From NCBI GenBank assembly GCA_902801885.1, contig CADCJX010000018.1, positions 1 through 46,980 on the forward strand: DNA of 46,980 nt, in the 5' to 3' direction. The notes under the pieces were generated by a model, which was not told the DNA's origin, made no database searches, and saw only the letters and a list, made by a program, of their open reading frames with translations. The position numbers were made by a program, and so were the translations under genes. Of this stretch, positions 14,784 to 24,158 are shown piece after piece; position 1 is the first letter of the stretch; each line of letters opens with the position of its first letter. Source of the stretch: an uncultured Bacteroidia bacterium (lineage in GTDB: Bacteria > Bacteroidota > Bacteroidia > Bacteroidales > UBA932).

Positions 14784-16310
14784 ATGAAGGTTTGCGTAGG
14801 TCTTTCCGGAGGAGTTGACTCCAGCGTCGCCGCCTTGCTTCTCAAGCAGCAGGGATACGATGTATTCGCCATGTTCATGCAGAACTGGCATGATGCGGAT
14901 GCCACCCTCCACGGGGACTGCGAATGGGAGGAAGACCGTTTCGTGGCTGAGATGGTTGCGCGCAAGATCGGTATCCCCTTCTACTTCGTAGACCTCTCGA
15001 AGGAATATCGCCAGAGGGTCGTCGACTACATGTTCAATGAATACTCTTCCGGCCGCACTCCCAATCCTGATGTTCTGTGCAACCGCGAAATCAAGTTCGA
15101 CGCCTTCCTCAGGGCAGCGGAAAGAATGGGAGCTGACATGGTCGCAACCGGCCATTACTGCCACAGGAAGCCCTTGCTTGGCACCGATAGCCAGCAGGTC
15201 ATCATCGATGGCAAGCCGCAGTGGAGGATACTGGAAGGAGTCGATCCAAACAAGGACCAGAGTTATTTCCTCTGCCAGCTCACCCAGGAGCAGCTCGGCA
15301 AGGCCCTCTTCCCTATCGGCCATCTCACAAAGCCGGAAGTGCGCCGTCTTGCAGCCGAGGCCGACCTTCCCTCGGCAGACAAGAAGGATTCCCAGGGAAT
15401 ATGCTTCGTCGGCAAGGTGGACCTTCCGACCTTCCTGAAGCAGAAGCTTGTACCGAAAGAAGGCGATGTCGTGGAGGTTTATGATGCTTTCTACGATGGT
15501 AACGGGCAGTATTCCTTCATGCACGACACCCTTGCCTCCCTTCTCGAAAATCCCGGCGAGCCGCTGATGATCACTGGATATTCTTCCGAGGATTCCGGCG
15601 GTGCGTCCTTCAACAACAGACGGATAGTTCCGGTTGAAGATGCTCCGGTGATAAATGGTCGCAACGGGGCATTGCCACCGGAAGGATCAACCTCTGTCAT
15701 CCTGAGCAAGTCATATGGCGCAGCGAAGGATCCGGATCGCATCAACATATTCAGTAAAGCGAAGCTGGAGGCGTTGGGCGAGGAGGAATGGATGAGGTTG
15801 TCGGAGCCGTACGACTATTCAGGGATCACCTTCGAGACCGAAACCTACCGGAGCGGCAAGAAGCACGTCAAGAAGACCCGCTACAAGGAGAATCCTTACG
15901 GCAAGATAGTCGGGAAACACGACGGTGCCCAGTTCTACACCATAGGACAGCGCAAGGGCCTCAACATCGGCGGCCACAAGGATTCGATCTTCGTAATCTC
16001 GACCGACATCGAAAGGAATCTCATCTATGTCGGCGAAGGGCATTCCCACAAAGGCCTCTCACGAAGCTGCATCAGGATAGCTCCGGAAGACATCCACTGG
16101 ATAAGGACTGACCTTGAGATGAAGGATGGAGAAGTCCGTCGCTACCGCGTAAGGGTCCGTTACCGCCAGCCCCTGCAGGAAGCCTGGGCAATAAAAAGGA
16201 AGAACGGTCTGTTCTTCCTCTTCGACATGCCCCAGCGGGGTATTTCTTCAGGCCAGTTCGCCGTCTGGTACTCTCCCGACGACGAAATGATCGGCTCAGG
16301 AGTCTATTGA
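14784..16310 (+). CDS. mnmA: tRNA-specific 2-thiouridylase MnmA with a large internal insertion
   Basis: MnmA makes 2-thiouridine at the wobble position of Lys, Glu and Gln tRNAs, taking sulfur from a relay. The ATP-binding loop GLSGGVDSSV (7-16), the first catalytic Cys99 (NPDVLCNREIKF) and the second Cys207 (DSQGICFVG) are intact, as is the FYTIGQRKGL motif (384-393). The protein is 508 residues, about 140 more than the usual 360; the extra part (about 231-372) sits between KLVPKEG and GKIVGKHDG, where normal enzymes have a few residues. I chose ATG 14784 because a TAAATTTG box (14768-14775) covers the earlier ATG at 14763, which leaves an 8-base leader or less. It converges on pgm with no gap. 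Confidence 0.9.
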   Translation: MKVCVGLSGGVDSSVAALLLKQQGYDVFAMFMQNWHDADATLHGDCEWEEDRFVAEMVARKIGIPFYFVDLSKEYRQRVVDYMFNEYSSGRTPNPDVLCNREIKFDAFLRAAERMGADMVATGHYCHRKPLLGTDSQQVIIDGKPQWRILEGVDPNKDQSYFLCQLTQEQLGKALFPIGHLTKPEVRRLAAEADLPSADKKDSQGICFVGKVDLPTFLKQKLVPKEGDVVEVYDAFYDGNGQYSFMHDTLASLLENPGEPLMITGYSSEDSGGASFNNRRIVPVEDAPVINGRNGALPPEGSTSVILSKSYGAAKDPDRINIFSKAKLEALGEEEWMRLSEPYDYSGITFETETYRSGKKHVKKTRYKENPYGKIVGKHDGAQFYTIGQRKGLNIGGHKDSIFVISTDIERNLIYVGEGHSHKGLSRSCIRIAPEDIHWIRTDLEMKDGEVRRYRVRVRYRQPLQEAWAIKRKNGLFFLFDMPQRGISSGQFAVWYSPDDEMIGSGVY

Positions 16311-17984
16311 TTACTTGATGAACTGATTCTTGAACGCCTCGAGCTTCGTTTCGACTGCAGCCTCATCAGCGGCAGTGGCTCCGAAGTAGAATTTGATCTT
16401 TGGTTCGGTACCTGAAGGACGGACAGTCACCACGTCACCAGCCTCATCAAAATACTGAAGTACGTTGGATTTCGGAAGACCGGTCTTCTCCGGCTCATTG
16501 TAATCGACCACCTTCGTGACAGGTGTCTCTCCCAGGGCCTTAGGAGGGTTGGCGCGCATTTCCTCCATCAGGGCAGCTATTTCCTCCGCACCTGACTTGC
16601 CCTTACGGACAAGATAGACCATGCTTTCCTTGCGGTAACCATATTCAGAATAGATCTTCTGGAGAAGCTGGTAGAGGCTGAGCCCCTGGTCGGTAGCCCA
16701 GGCTGCGCACTCGGCGACCATCGAACATGCAATTGGTGCGTCCTTGTCGCGGACATATTCACCCACATTGAATCCGTAGCTTTCCTCACCGCCGCAGATG
16801 AATTCCTTCTTGCCCTCGTTCTCGCGGACGACTTCACCGATCCATTTGAAACCGGTCAGGACATCGTAGCACTCGACACCGAAGCTCTTGCATATGTCAG
16901 CGATCAACTGGGAGGTAACGATGGTCTTGACGCAGTACTTCGTCTCATCCAGCTTACCAAGTTCCTTCCAACGGGTCAGGATGTAATAGGTCAGCATCGA
17001 GGCCGTCTGGTTGCCGTTGAGCTGGACCATCCTGCCTTCGTTGTCACGGACAGCTATTCCAAGACGGTCTGCGTCCGGGTCGGAAGCCATCACGATGTCT
17101 GCCCCGACCTTGTCTGCCTTTTCAAGGGCCATCTTCATAGCTGCGGGCTCCTCAGGGTTCGGAGACACTACCGTAGGGAAATCTCCGTCGCTCACGTCCT
17201 GGGCAGGGACATTGTAGACATTCTTGAAGCCAAGCCTCCTGAGGCACTCAGGAATGATCCTGACACCGCATCCATGGAGCGGTGTGTAGACTATCTTGAT
17301 GTCATTATGTCTTTCACGTGACTCAGGGCTCAGGGTAAGGGACAGAATGTCATTCAGATAGGCCTCATCTACCTTCTTGCCCATGAGTTCCACTTCCCCG
17401 CATCGATCTCCTCTAACGAACTTGACCTGGGACGGTTCTGTGACCTTCTGGACCTCGGCAATGATGTCCTTGTCCACCGGAGGTACGATCTGGGCTCCGT
17501 CATTCCAATAGACCTTGTAACCGTTGTACTCCTTAGGATTATGGGAGGCCGTAACCATGATCCCAGCGGTGGCACCCATATAACGGACGGCATAGCTAAG
17601 CTCCGGCGTAGGACGGATGTTGTCGAATATGAACACATGCAAGCCATTGGCGCTCAAGATGTCTGCTGTAATCTTGGCAAAAGCCTTGGAATTGTTGCGG
17701 CTGTCGTAGGAGATGCAGACACGGATGTCGTCTCCCTCAACATGCTTGAGGATGTAGTTGGCAAGTCCCTGGGTGGCCATGCCGACCGTGTACTTGTTCA
17801 TCCTGTTTGTACCAACACCCATGATGCCACGTAGACCTCCGGTCCCGAATTCAAGGTTCTTGTAGAAAGCATCCTCGAAACCAGCTGGATCGGTGTTTCT
17901 CAATTCGATGACTTTCATCTTGGTCTCGGGATCGAAATCCCCTTCAAGCCATTTCCTGGCGGCGTCGTTGAAATCCTGTGACAT
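16311..17984 (-). CDS. Phosphoglucomutase/phosphomannomutase-type phospho-sugar mutase
   Basis: The 557-residue protein matches the long alpha-D-phosphohexomutase type. Motifs in order: TASHNP with the phospho-Ser147, metal-binding DPDADRLG (about 303-310), sugar-binding GGEESYG (about 395-402) and phosphate-binding RPSGTEPKIK near the end. It exchanges phosphate between C1 and C6 of glucose or related sugars. The choice between glucose, mannose and ribose phosphates cannot be made from sequence by eye. The stop codon abuts the stop of mnmA on the other strand. A TAACTTTG box at 18013-18020 gives it its own promoter. Confidence 0.92.
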   Translation of the reverse strand: MSQDFNDAARKWLEGDFDPETKMKVIELRNTDPAGFEDAFYKNLEFGTGGLRGIMGVGTNRMNKYTVGMATQGLANYILKHVEGDDIRVCISYDSRNNSKAFAKITADILSANGLHVFIFDNIRPTPELSYAVRYMGATAGIMVTASHNPKEYNGYKVYWNDGAQIVPPVDKDIIAEVQKVTEPSQVKFVRGDRCGEVELMGKKVDEAYLNDILSLTLSPESRERHNDIKIVYTPLHGCGVRIIPECLRRLGFKNVYNVPAQDVSDGDFPTVVSPNPEEPAAMKMALEKADKVGADIVMASDPDADRLGIAVRDNEGRMVQLNGNQTASMLTYYILTRWKELGKLDETKYCVKTIVTSQLIADICKSFGVECYDVLTGFKWIGEVVRENEGKKEFICGGEESYGFNVGEYVRDKDAPIACSMVAECAAWATDQGLSLYQLLQKIYSEYGYRKESMVYLVRKGKSGAEEIAALMEEMRANPPKALGETPVTKVVDYNEPEKTGLPKSNVLQYFDEAGDVVTVRPSGTEPKIKFYFGATAADEAAVETKLEAFKNQFIK

Positions 17985-18012
17985 ATTCTTAAAATTCTGT
18001 GTTGAGAACTTA

Positions 18013-18020
18013 CAAAGTTA
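18013..18020 (-). promoter_or_regulatory. -7 box of the phosphohexomutase gene
   Basis: TAACTTTG on the reverse strand, 28 bases before the ATG at 17984, matching TAnnTTTG. Confidence 0.55.
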
Positions 18021-18030
18021 CTCAAAAAAA

Positions 18031-19320
18031 TCAGATTCTGCTGCAGACAAAGAGGTAATTCCCGGCCGCAAACGGCAGTTCTACCCTAGCACCGAAAATA
18101 TGGGCGTCCTCTCCTGATGAAACACCGAGCTTGGAACGGAGTTCATCGCTGGAAAGCGGGATGTTCCTGGCAGAAACTTCAGAATGAGGCCAGGACTGAC
18201 GTACTTCCTTGAATGAAGCCTTGTTCATAGGGAGAACCTTCCGGACCTCGAACAGCTTGCCGAAAGGCCTGAGGTTGTCCAGTGTCTGGACCGATGGCAT
18301 GCCGGCGTCACTGGTGTAAAGATGGGTGGACCTTCCAAGTTTCACAAGTCCGAACCTCCCGCATAGGGCGTTGAAAACCCCGGCCTTTGTCAACGACTTG
18401 CCAGGTTCGAAAAGGAAGCCGGCATAGTCGGACTCAGGCAGGGACGGGACTGCCTTCCTGACCTCATCCTGGGAGAAGGTCAGGATGGAACCGTCTTCAT
18501 TGCAGATCAGGGAATATGGACCGTTCCACTCCCTGTCCATCCAGACCAAAAGTTCCTTGCACTCCCCTCCAGAAGACACCACATGGACTTCCCGCACCCA
18601 ATTGCCGTTCCAACCGGTTCCCGAGGTTTTCTCAAGATACTCTTCCCATGCCCTGTCAAGGCGTTCTACTGCCATGGCGATATCGGCCATCGGCGAAAGC
18701 TTGAGAAGGAGATGCCTGCAGCGGAGAAGAAGACCAGGAAGAAGTTTTAGTACATCCGGCGAGCAATCCTCAAGGAGGAAGACCTTCCTGCCGTCAGAAG
18801 AACGGCGGGCTGGATCGATGAAAACCAGGTCGGGATCGAAGCCGTCCAGGACGTTTCCTAGCGACAAGGGCGTCACATCGACACTTGACACCTTTATATT
18901 CCCTACACCCAGAGTCCTGAAATTCTGTCTTGCAGCATCTGCCAGGGAGGATTCCCTCTCGTTGTAGAGAACCTCCCCGAACAATTCAGCGAAGGCCCAT
19001 GAATCGATGCCGATACCACCCGTCAGGTCGGCAATCTTTCCGCCTCCAGCGATGCTCCTGGCAACTGAGGCCTTGTACCTGGCAGTAGCACTGGAACTGC
19101 ATTGCTCAGCTGAAAGGGCCGAGGGATAGACAAGCGAAGGACAGGAATACCATTCAGGGACCTTCCTGCGAAGCTTCTTACGAGCTTCTATGGTACTGAT
19201 TGCCAAATTCTTCCGTTCAGGCCAATCCTTGCACGAGAGGAGCAGCCGAGGAATATCAGCCTCGGCGTTGTCGATTATGAACCTTTCGAATTCCGCCATC
19301 CTAGAGCAAACCTCGGACAA
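18031..19320 (-). CDS. Class I SAM-dependent methyltransferase with THUMP-like C-terminus
   Basis: The 429-residue protein has a Rossmann methyltransferase core in the middle: GGKIADLTGGIGIDSW (motif I, about 93-108), an acidic end of strand 2 (YNERE) and a catalytic-type DPARR after DLVFI (about 165-175). The C-terminal third reads like the THUMP-like domain found with this family in Bacteroidota. The target is probably an RNA, since these proteins resemble TrmD/RlmI-like RNA methyltransferases, but no substrate is established here. Its start overlaps the end of the next upstream gene by 20 bp, so it is the last gene of a leftward unit that begins near 26454. Confidence 0.75.
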   Translation of the reverse strand: MSEVCSRMAEFERFIIDNAEADIPRLLLSCKDWPERKNLAISTIEARKKLRRKVPEWYSCPSLVYPSALSAEQCSSSATARYKASVARSIAGGGKIADLTGGIGIDSWAFAELFGEVLYNERESSLADAARQNFRTLGVGNIKVSSVDVTPLSLGNVLDGFDPDLVFIDPARRSSDGRKVFLLEDCSPDVLKLLPGLLLRCRHLLLKLSPMADIAMAVERLDRAWEEYLEKTSGTGWNGNWVREVHVVSSGGECKELLVWMDREWNGPYSLICNEDGSILTFSQDEVRKAVPSLPESDYAGFLFEPGKSLTKAGVFNALCGRFGLVKLGRSTHLYTSDAGMPSVQTLDNLRPFGKLFEVRKVLPMNKASFKEVRQSWPHSEVSARNIPLSSDELRSKLGVSSGEDAHIFGARVELPFAAGNYLFVCSRI

Positions 19321-20527
19321 ATTGATCTATGTTTTCAGGATCCACTCCAAACTTATTGAAGATGCTGTTGTAGTCAATACTGCGGAGTACTTCCTTGACC
19401 TTGACGGTACCTCCTGCTTTCAAAGCATGCTCAACTATTACAGCTCCCAGGATACCTTCAAGCGGCATGACTACCGGGGCCGGAGAGCCTTCTACCATTA
19501 CAGGAATGGCGGTGTCATAAAAGCTGTCCTCATCCGAAAGGTTGGTTGTACTGTCAGTAGAAAGGTAATCTTTCAAGGCAGCCTTGAGGTCTGAATAGGA
19601 GAAGGTCATGCACCCTCCGTAATAAGCGGCAATCCCAGCCTGCAACATCGGCAGGGCCCTTGGGAAACCTTTCCTGGCCAAGAGGAGTGCTACGTCATAA
19701 TGGTCGTCGAAGTAGTTAGAGAGGAGAGTCCTGGAACCGAAAGTCCGGCCATAGAAGCCGTAACCAGAAGTCTTCGATGCAACCGTACCCATCAACGGAT
19801 TGGAGTAGGCATTGAATATGAAGCCGGACATCTGCTCGCAGTGGTCCTCGGAAGGGGCCACGACATATCTCAGATTGTCCTCCAGGGATATCTCATAGGT
19901 CTCGGCAAAAGCTGAAGCAAAGCCTGCAGTGCCGGCCACATCGTCCAACGCTATGGAACAACCTGGAGTACAATAGTAATCGATGCATCCCACGGTCGTC
20001 TTTTCAATCCCCGACACGACTGCATCCAGCCAGTTGCCAAGCCTGAAAGGGTTGGTACGCTCATCACTATCCCCGGACGCCGCTACAGCCATAGCACAAA
20101 CCCTGTATATGCCCTCAATCCAGCCGGAATTCTCCTCGCCTGCAAGTTTGCTTGAAGTCATCCCAACAAGCTCGTATATCCCGGAATCCAGCTTCCTCAC
20201 GTCTATGATACGGTTCTCGCGGAAAGACGAATAGAGCATGGCTCCGTCATCGAATTCGAGGAGATAGTCCTGCGCACCGTCCATCCACATGGAACGGCGG
20301 AGATCCTCGGAGACTGAAGCTGAAGTGAAGGACTCAACATACATCTTCCAGATGTCCGCCACCATCCTGATCGAATCCTTCTCGGCACGCGACATGACGG
20401 CCAGGTCAATGTCGTAAGGCCTGAAGCCCGGGACCTGACGGCTTCTGGTAACGACCTGCGATGATGCCGGAAACGCCGACATCAAGGACAGTGCTGCAAG
20501 AACCGCAATGGTAATGGGACGACGCAT
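19301..20527 (-). CDS. Uncharacterised secreted protein
   Basis: The 408-residue protein starts with a signal peptide (MRRPITIAVLAALSLMSAFP, cut probably after ASSQ). The mature part is mixed alpha/beta with no motif I recognise; two Cys near YYCTPGC may form a disulfide. It lies 9 bp after the dipeptidyl peptidase gene and overlaps the methyltransferase gene by 20 bp, so it is translated within the same transcript. Its position next to an exported peptidase suggests a periplasmic place of action, with no further clue. Confidence 0.65.
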   Translation of the reverse strand: MRRPITIAVLAALSLMSAFPASSQVVTRSRQVPGFRPYDIDLAVMSRAEKDSIRMVADIWKMYVESFTSASVSEDLRRSMWMDGAQDYLLEFDDGAMLYSSFRENRIIDVRKLDSGIYELVGMTSSKLAGEENSGWIEGIYRVCAMAVAASGDSDERTNPFRLGNWLDAVVSGIEKTTVGCIDYYCTPGCSIALDDVAGTAGFASAFAETYEISLEDNLRYVVAPSEDHCEQMSGFIFNAYSNPLMGTVASKTSGYGFYGRTFGSRTLLSNYFDDHYDVALLLARKGFPRALPMLQAGIAAYYGGCMTFSYSDLKAALKDYLSTDSTTNLSDEDSFYDTAIPVMVEGSPAPVVMPLEGILGAVIVEHALKAGGTVKVKEVLRSIDYNSIFNKFGVDPENIDQFVRGLL

Positions 20528-20536
20528 GGCCAGGGA

Positions 20537-22678
20537 TTATTCACCTTTCAGGTACTTGAGCCAGAATGCCCTGTTGGCAGCGTTGAAATGACGGCCCTGA
20601 TAGCCACGGTAGCCATGCATGCCGTCAGGATAGATCATAAGTTCAAACTTCTTGCCCTCTTTCTGAAGAGCATCGACAAGCTTGAGGGTGTTCTGGAAAT
20701 GGACGTTGTCGTCACCGGTTCCATGGGTCAGCTTGAGCATCACCGAGCCGTCGTAATTGGCATCCGTAACGGGATACTCCTTGGCTGCATTGGTAACCTT
20801 GGTCCTCTCGTAACCTTCGGGATTATCCTGAGGTGTCGACATGAAACGCTCAGTGTAATGAGTGTCGTAGAGAGCCCATTCGTAGACTCCGCCACCCGCG
20901 ATTCCGTAATGGAAGGCATCCGGATGCTTCATGACGAGAAGTGCCGTCATGGTACCACCGAAGGAGAAGCCTTCGACTCCGATCTTGTCGCCGTTGACAT
21001 AAGGAAGCTTCTTCAGGTACTCAGCCCATTCCACGAAATCCTGGACTTCTATCTCGTCGAGATGCTTGTAGATCATGTCCAATCCCTTCCGACCGTTGTA
21101 GCCGGAGGCGCGGCAGTCCGCTACTACTTCGATGATCCCGTTGTCCGAATACCACTTGTAAGCCGAAGTACCACGGAAGCGGTCAGAAACCTGAGGGGAA
21201 TCAGGACCTCCGTAAAGGTCCACATGGACAGGATACTTCTTGGATGGATCGAAATCCTTAGGATAAGCTATCAGGGCAGGAAGCTCCAGTCCATCATGGG
21301 TGGTCATTGTAATGATCTTCGGGAGGGAAGGATCCTCAGGATTGAAATCGGGACCGGCCGAATCGGCTATCTTGTAGGACTTGGAAGGCTTGACCAAGTC
21401 AAAGAGCCAGATCTGGTCAGGAGTGGTAGAATTGCCCTGGGAGGCCACCACGTACTTCTTGTCAGGAGAGATGCTGACCTGGGAGGCGCTGAGAGCAGGA
21501 TTGGAAACAGTTCTGACAGAGCCCTTTGTCGCAAGATAAACTCCAGTCCTGACATGGGAATCCCTCTGGGCTGAATACAGGACCTCGGAGGTGGTGCCGT
21601 CAAAAGCCTTTGCAGGTTTTCCCTCCTTGACAGAAAGGATCGCCACCCTCCAGTTGTCACCATCGGTCAGGCGCCTGAGGGTCTTTCCGTCATAGGAGAG
21701 ATAATAGACTTGCTCCCAGCCAGTTTCGAATGAACGGACCATGTAGAGGCCGTCACGACCGAAAACCATCCCGGATATCCAGTCCAGCCAGGTATCGTAG
21801 GTTTCATGATAGATGTGTGTCTTGGAGCCGTCGACCGGTGAAACGGCATAGAGATCCAAAGTGTTCTGGATCCTGGGTTCCCTCTGGATGAAGAAGGCCT
21901 TGCTGTCCGCGCCCCAGAAAGGAGTGCCGAAATACTGGTCGTCATTCTCATTGAAATCCGCCCAGGCTGTACTTCCCTTCTCAAGGTCGACAATACCGAT
22001 ACGGACCTTCGGGTTGGCATCGCCGCACTTTGGATAGCGGGTCATCCTGACGGAACCTCCGGTCGGAGACATGTCCTCGAGAGCAACCGCTCCTCCTGCA
22101 TTCTGGCCGTAGCCAAGCTGGAGCCCTGAACGGTCTGCATTCTCAGCTACAGGAGAATAAATCGGGAAAAAGGGCACATCAGTATTGTCGAAACGGTAGA
22201 AGCCGATCTTCTTGGAGTCCGGTGACCACCAGAAAGCACAATACCTGGAGGCACGGCCAAGGATCTCTTCGTAGTAGACCCAAGAAGCATATCCGTTGAG
22301 GATCACATCTGAGCCGTCCGAAGTCAGGCGAGTCTCCTTCCTGGTCGCTACATCGATGACCCAGAGATCGTTATCCCTGGTGAAAGCCATCTTTGTCGAG
22401 TCCGGAGAGTATTTGAGGTTCTCTGCACCTTCAACCTTGAAGGGCACCTGTGCGCCGACAGGCCTCATAGCAGGCATGGCGGGGACTGTTGCACCAGACA
22501 GAACCTTGTGTGTAGCTGCATCAACCACGAAATCGTCGTCTGAAGCACGGCCGAAGTCATGGGTAAAGGCTACTTGATGGTCTCCGATCCAACGCCAGGT
22601 GCGAGGGATACGGTTCGTCTCCTGCGCCGAAAGCATGGTGACTGCGCAGAGAGAAAGCATGATGATAAGTTTTTTCAT
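20537..22678 (-). CDS. Dipeptidyl peptidase IV-type S9 serine peptidase
   Basis: The 713-residue exported protein has a signal peptide (MKKLIIMLSLCAVTMLSA), an N-terminal eight-bladed DPP-IV-type propeller (about 30-440) and a C-terminal alpha/beta hydrolase. The catalytic triad is visible: Ser in GFSFGG, Asp in GTGDDNVH and His in DGMHGY. The double-Glu motif that holds the free N-terminus appears as SWVYYEEILGR. It removes dipeptides, mostly Xaa-Pro, from peptides in the periplasm. The start at 22678 is set by the signal peptide and leaves 4 bp from the helicase gene stop. Confidence 0.92.
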   Translation of the reverse strand: MKKLIIMLSLCAVTMLSAQETNRIPRTWRWIGDHQVAFTHDFGRASDDDFVVDAATHKVLSGATVPAMPAMRPVGAQVPFKVEGAENLKYSPDSTKMAFTRDNDLWVIDVATRKETRLTSDGSDVILNGYASWVYYEEILGRASRYCAFWWSPDSKKIGFYRFDNTDVPFFPIYSPVAENADRSGLQLGYGQNAGGAVALEDMSPTGGSVRMTRYPKCGDANPKVRIGIVDLEKGSTAWADFNENDDQYFGTPFWGADSKAFFIQREPRIQNTLDLYAVSPVDGSKTHIYHETYDTWLDWISGMVFGRDGLYMVRSFETGWEQVYYLSYDGKTLRRLTDGDNWRVAILSVKEGKPAKAFDGTTSEVLYSAQRDSHVRTGVYLATKGSVRTVSNPALSASQVSISPDKKYVVASQGNSTTPDQIWLFDLVKPSKSYKIADSAGPDFNPEDPSLPKIITMTTHDGLELPALIAYPKDFDPSKKYPVHVDLYGGPDSPQVSDRFRGTSAYKWYSDNGIIEVVADCRASGYNGRKGLDMIYKHLDEIEVQDFVEWAEYLKKLPYVNGDKIGVEGFSFGGTMTALLVMKHPDAFHYGIAGGGVYEWALYDTHYTERFMSTPQDNPEGYERTKVTNAAKEYPVTDANYDGSVMLKLTHGTGDDNVHFQNTLKLVDALQKEGKKFELMIYPDGMHGYRGYQGRHFNAANRAFWLKYLKGE

Positions 22679-22682
22679 AACC

Positions 22683-24158
22683 TTATGTGTTTTCAAAATA
22701 TTCATCCTTGAAATTGACTAGATAGACCTTTTCAACAGCCCTGGTCAGTGCGGTATAGAGCCATTTAAGGTCGTCGACCGTGAGTTCATCCTGCCAGAAT
22801 GGGTTGTCTATGAAGACGCAGCTCCACTGGCCACCCTGGCTCTTGTGGCAGGTTATAGCATTGGCGTACTTCAACTGCAGCGCATTGAAATAGGGGTCTT
22901 CCCTGACGGCATCATACCGTTTCTTCTTGGACTTTATGTCAGCATAATCCTCATTCACTCCATTATAGAGCATGTTCTGCTGGTCATAAGTCAGCGAAGC
23001 CGACTCGGAATCGAGGGTGTCCAGGCAGACCTTGGCCTTGATCTCGGTGTCGTCATAGTCTGGAAAACTCAGCCTGGCATCGGCGAAATGAAGCCCGTAC
23101 CGTTCTTCATAATTCTTGATGGACACCAGCTTCGCCATGTCTCCGTTGGCGATGTAGTCCATGGTCTTGGAGTCACCGATGAATTGGTAGCAATTCTTCA
23201 CTATCATCAGTTTCTCGCCGCGCACGAGCTTTTCCTCGTCGTAGAAGACCTGGGCACGTATTCCTGCATTATACCTGTTGGCCCTCTTGTTGGACCGGCA
23301 CAGGACGACCGCATCATCTTTCGAATATTCAGAATAATAGCTCTGGTTGAGGGTGTCGAGTAGTTCACCTCCTGTGATGCGCCTTATGTCGTCGAAGCCA
23401 TCGGTCCTCAGCCCGATTCTTTCCGGGGTGAAAGCCTCTCCAGAGAATTCAGCCTCAGAGATCATGTTCCTGAGCCTGGTGGCATTGAAGAGTATTCCCG
23501 ATTCTTTCTGCTGCCGCACAACCTCCTTGAGGCTGCTGTACCTTACTCTCCCGAATCCATCCATGTAATCGGCAGAAAGAGCAGGTGAAGCATCCAGCCC
23601 CACGGGGGGCAGCTGGGCGGAATCCCCTATCATGATCAAACGGCAGTCGTTTCCGGCACGGACGAAGTCGACCAGGTCCTTGAGCAGATCTCCCGTACCG
23701 AACACGGCGGCACTCTGCCGGCCGGCATCGTCTATTCCTATCAGGGAAACTTCGTCAACTATGAAAAGCTTGTGGGATACCTTGTTAGGGGCCAGGGAAA
23801 ACTGTCCGAGCCCGTCCGCCCCGACTGATTTCTGGCGGTAGATGCACTTGTGGATAGTCTTTGCCCCTTTATGGGAATACTGTGAAAGAACCTTTGCCGC
23901 CCTTCCTGTCGGAGCCATTAAGATACAGATCTCTTCCGGTTCACCATCCCTTACAGGCCTCAGGTCATCCATGGCCTCTATCACGGCAGAAATCGCTGTG
24001 GTCTTGCCTGTCCCGGCATATCCATTGACAACCAGGATGTCCGAGTCGTCCGAAGTCAGGAAAGAAGCGACATCCGAAAAGAGCCGGTCCTGGTCGGAGG
24101 TTATCTCGTATGGGAAGTGTTCCCTGAAACGCCTGTAGAAAAAACCGCTGCGGTCCAT
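22683..24158 (-). CDS. RecD/Pif1-like superfamily 1 DNA helicase
   Basis: The 491-residue protein has helicase motifs in order: Walker A GYAGTGKT (46-53), DEVSLIG (motif II), GDSAQLPPVG (motif III), and a UvrD-type C-terminus with CHKSQGGQW (motif V) and LYTALTRAVEKVYLV (motif VI). The length and motif spacing fit the short RecD2/Pif1-like helicases that travel 5' to 3'. No N-terminal RecD extension is present and no RecB/RecC genes are near, so a role in replication fork repair is more likely than in RecBCD. Its start and the stop of the trkH gene share one base (TAATG). Confidence 0.9.
   Translation of the reverse strand: MDRSGFFYRRFREHFPYEITSDQDRLFSDVASFLTSDDSDILVVNGYAGTGKTTAISAVIEAMDDLRPVRDGEPEEICILMAPTGRAAKVLSQYSHKGAKTIHKCIYRQKSVGADGLGQFSLAPNKVSHKLFIVDEVSLIGIDDAGRQSAAVFGTGDLLKDLVDFVRAGNDCRLIMIGDSAQLPPVGLDASPALSADYMDGFGRVRYSSLKEVVRQQKESGILFNATRLRNMISEAEFSGEAFTPERIGLRTDGFDDIRRITGGELLDTLNQSYYSEYSKDDAVVLCRSNKRANRYNAGIRAQVFYDEEKLVRGEKLMIVKNCYQFIGDSKTMDYIANGDMAKLVSIKNYEERYGLHFADARLSFPDYDDTEIKAKVCLDTLDSESASLTYDQQNMLYNGVNEDYADIKSKKKRYDAVREDPYFNALQLKYANAITCHKSQGGQWSCVFIDNPFWQDELTVDDLKWLYTALTRAVEKVYLVNFKDEYFENT

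Noticed and set aside
14667-15524. 285-residue reverse-strand open frame opposite mnmA
   Set aside because: Antisense shadow of a gene with clear motifs; no family match visible.
20588-21574. 328-residue plus-strand open frame opposite the DPP-IV gene
   Set aside because: Antisense to a gene with a clear catalytic triad; long only because of codon bias.
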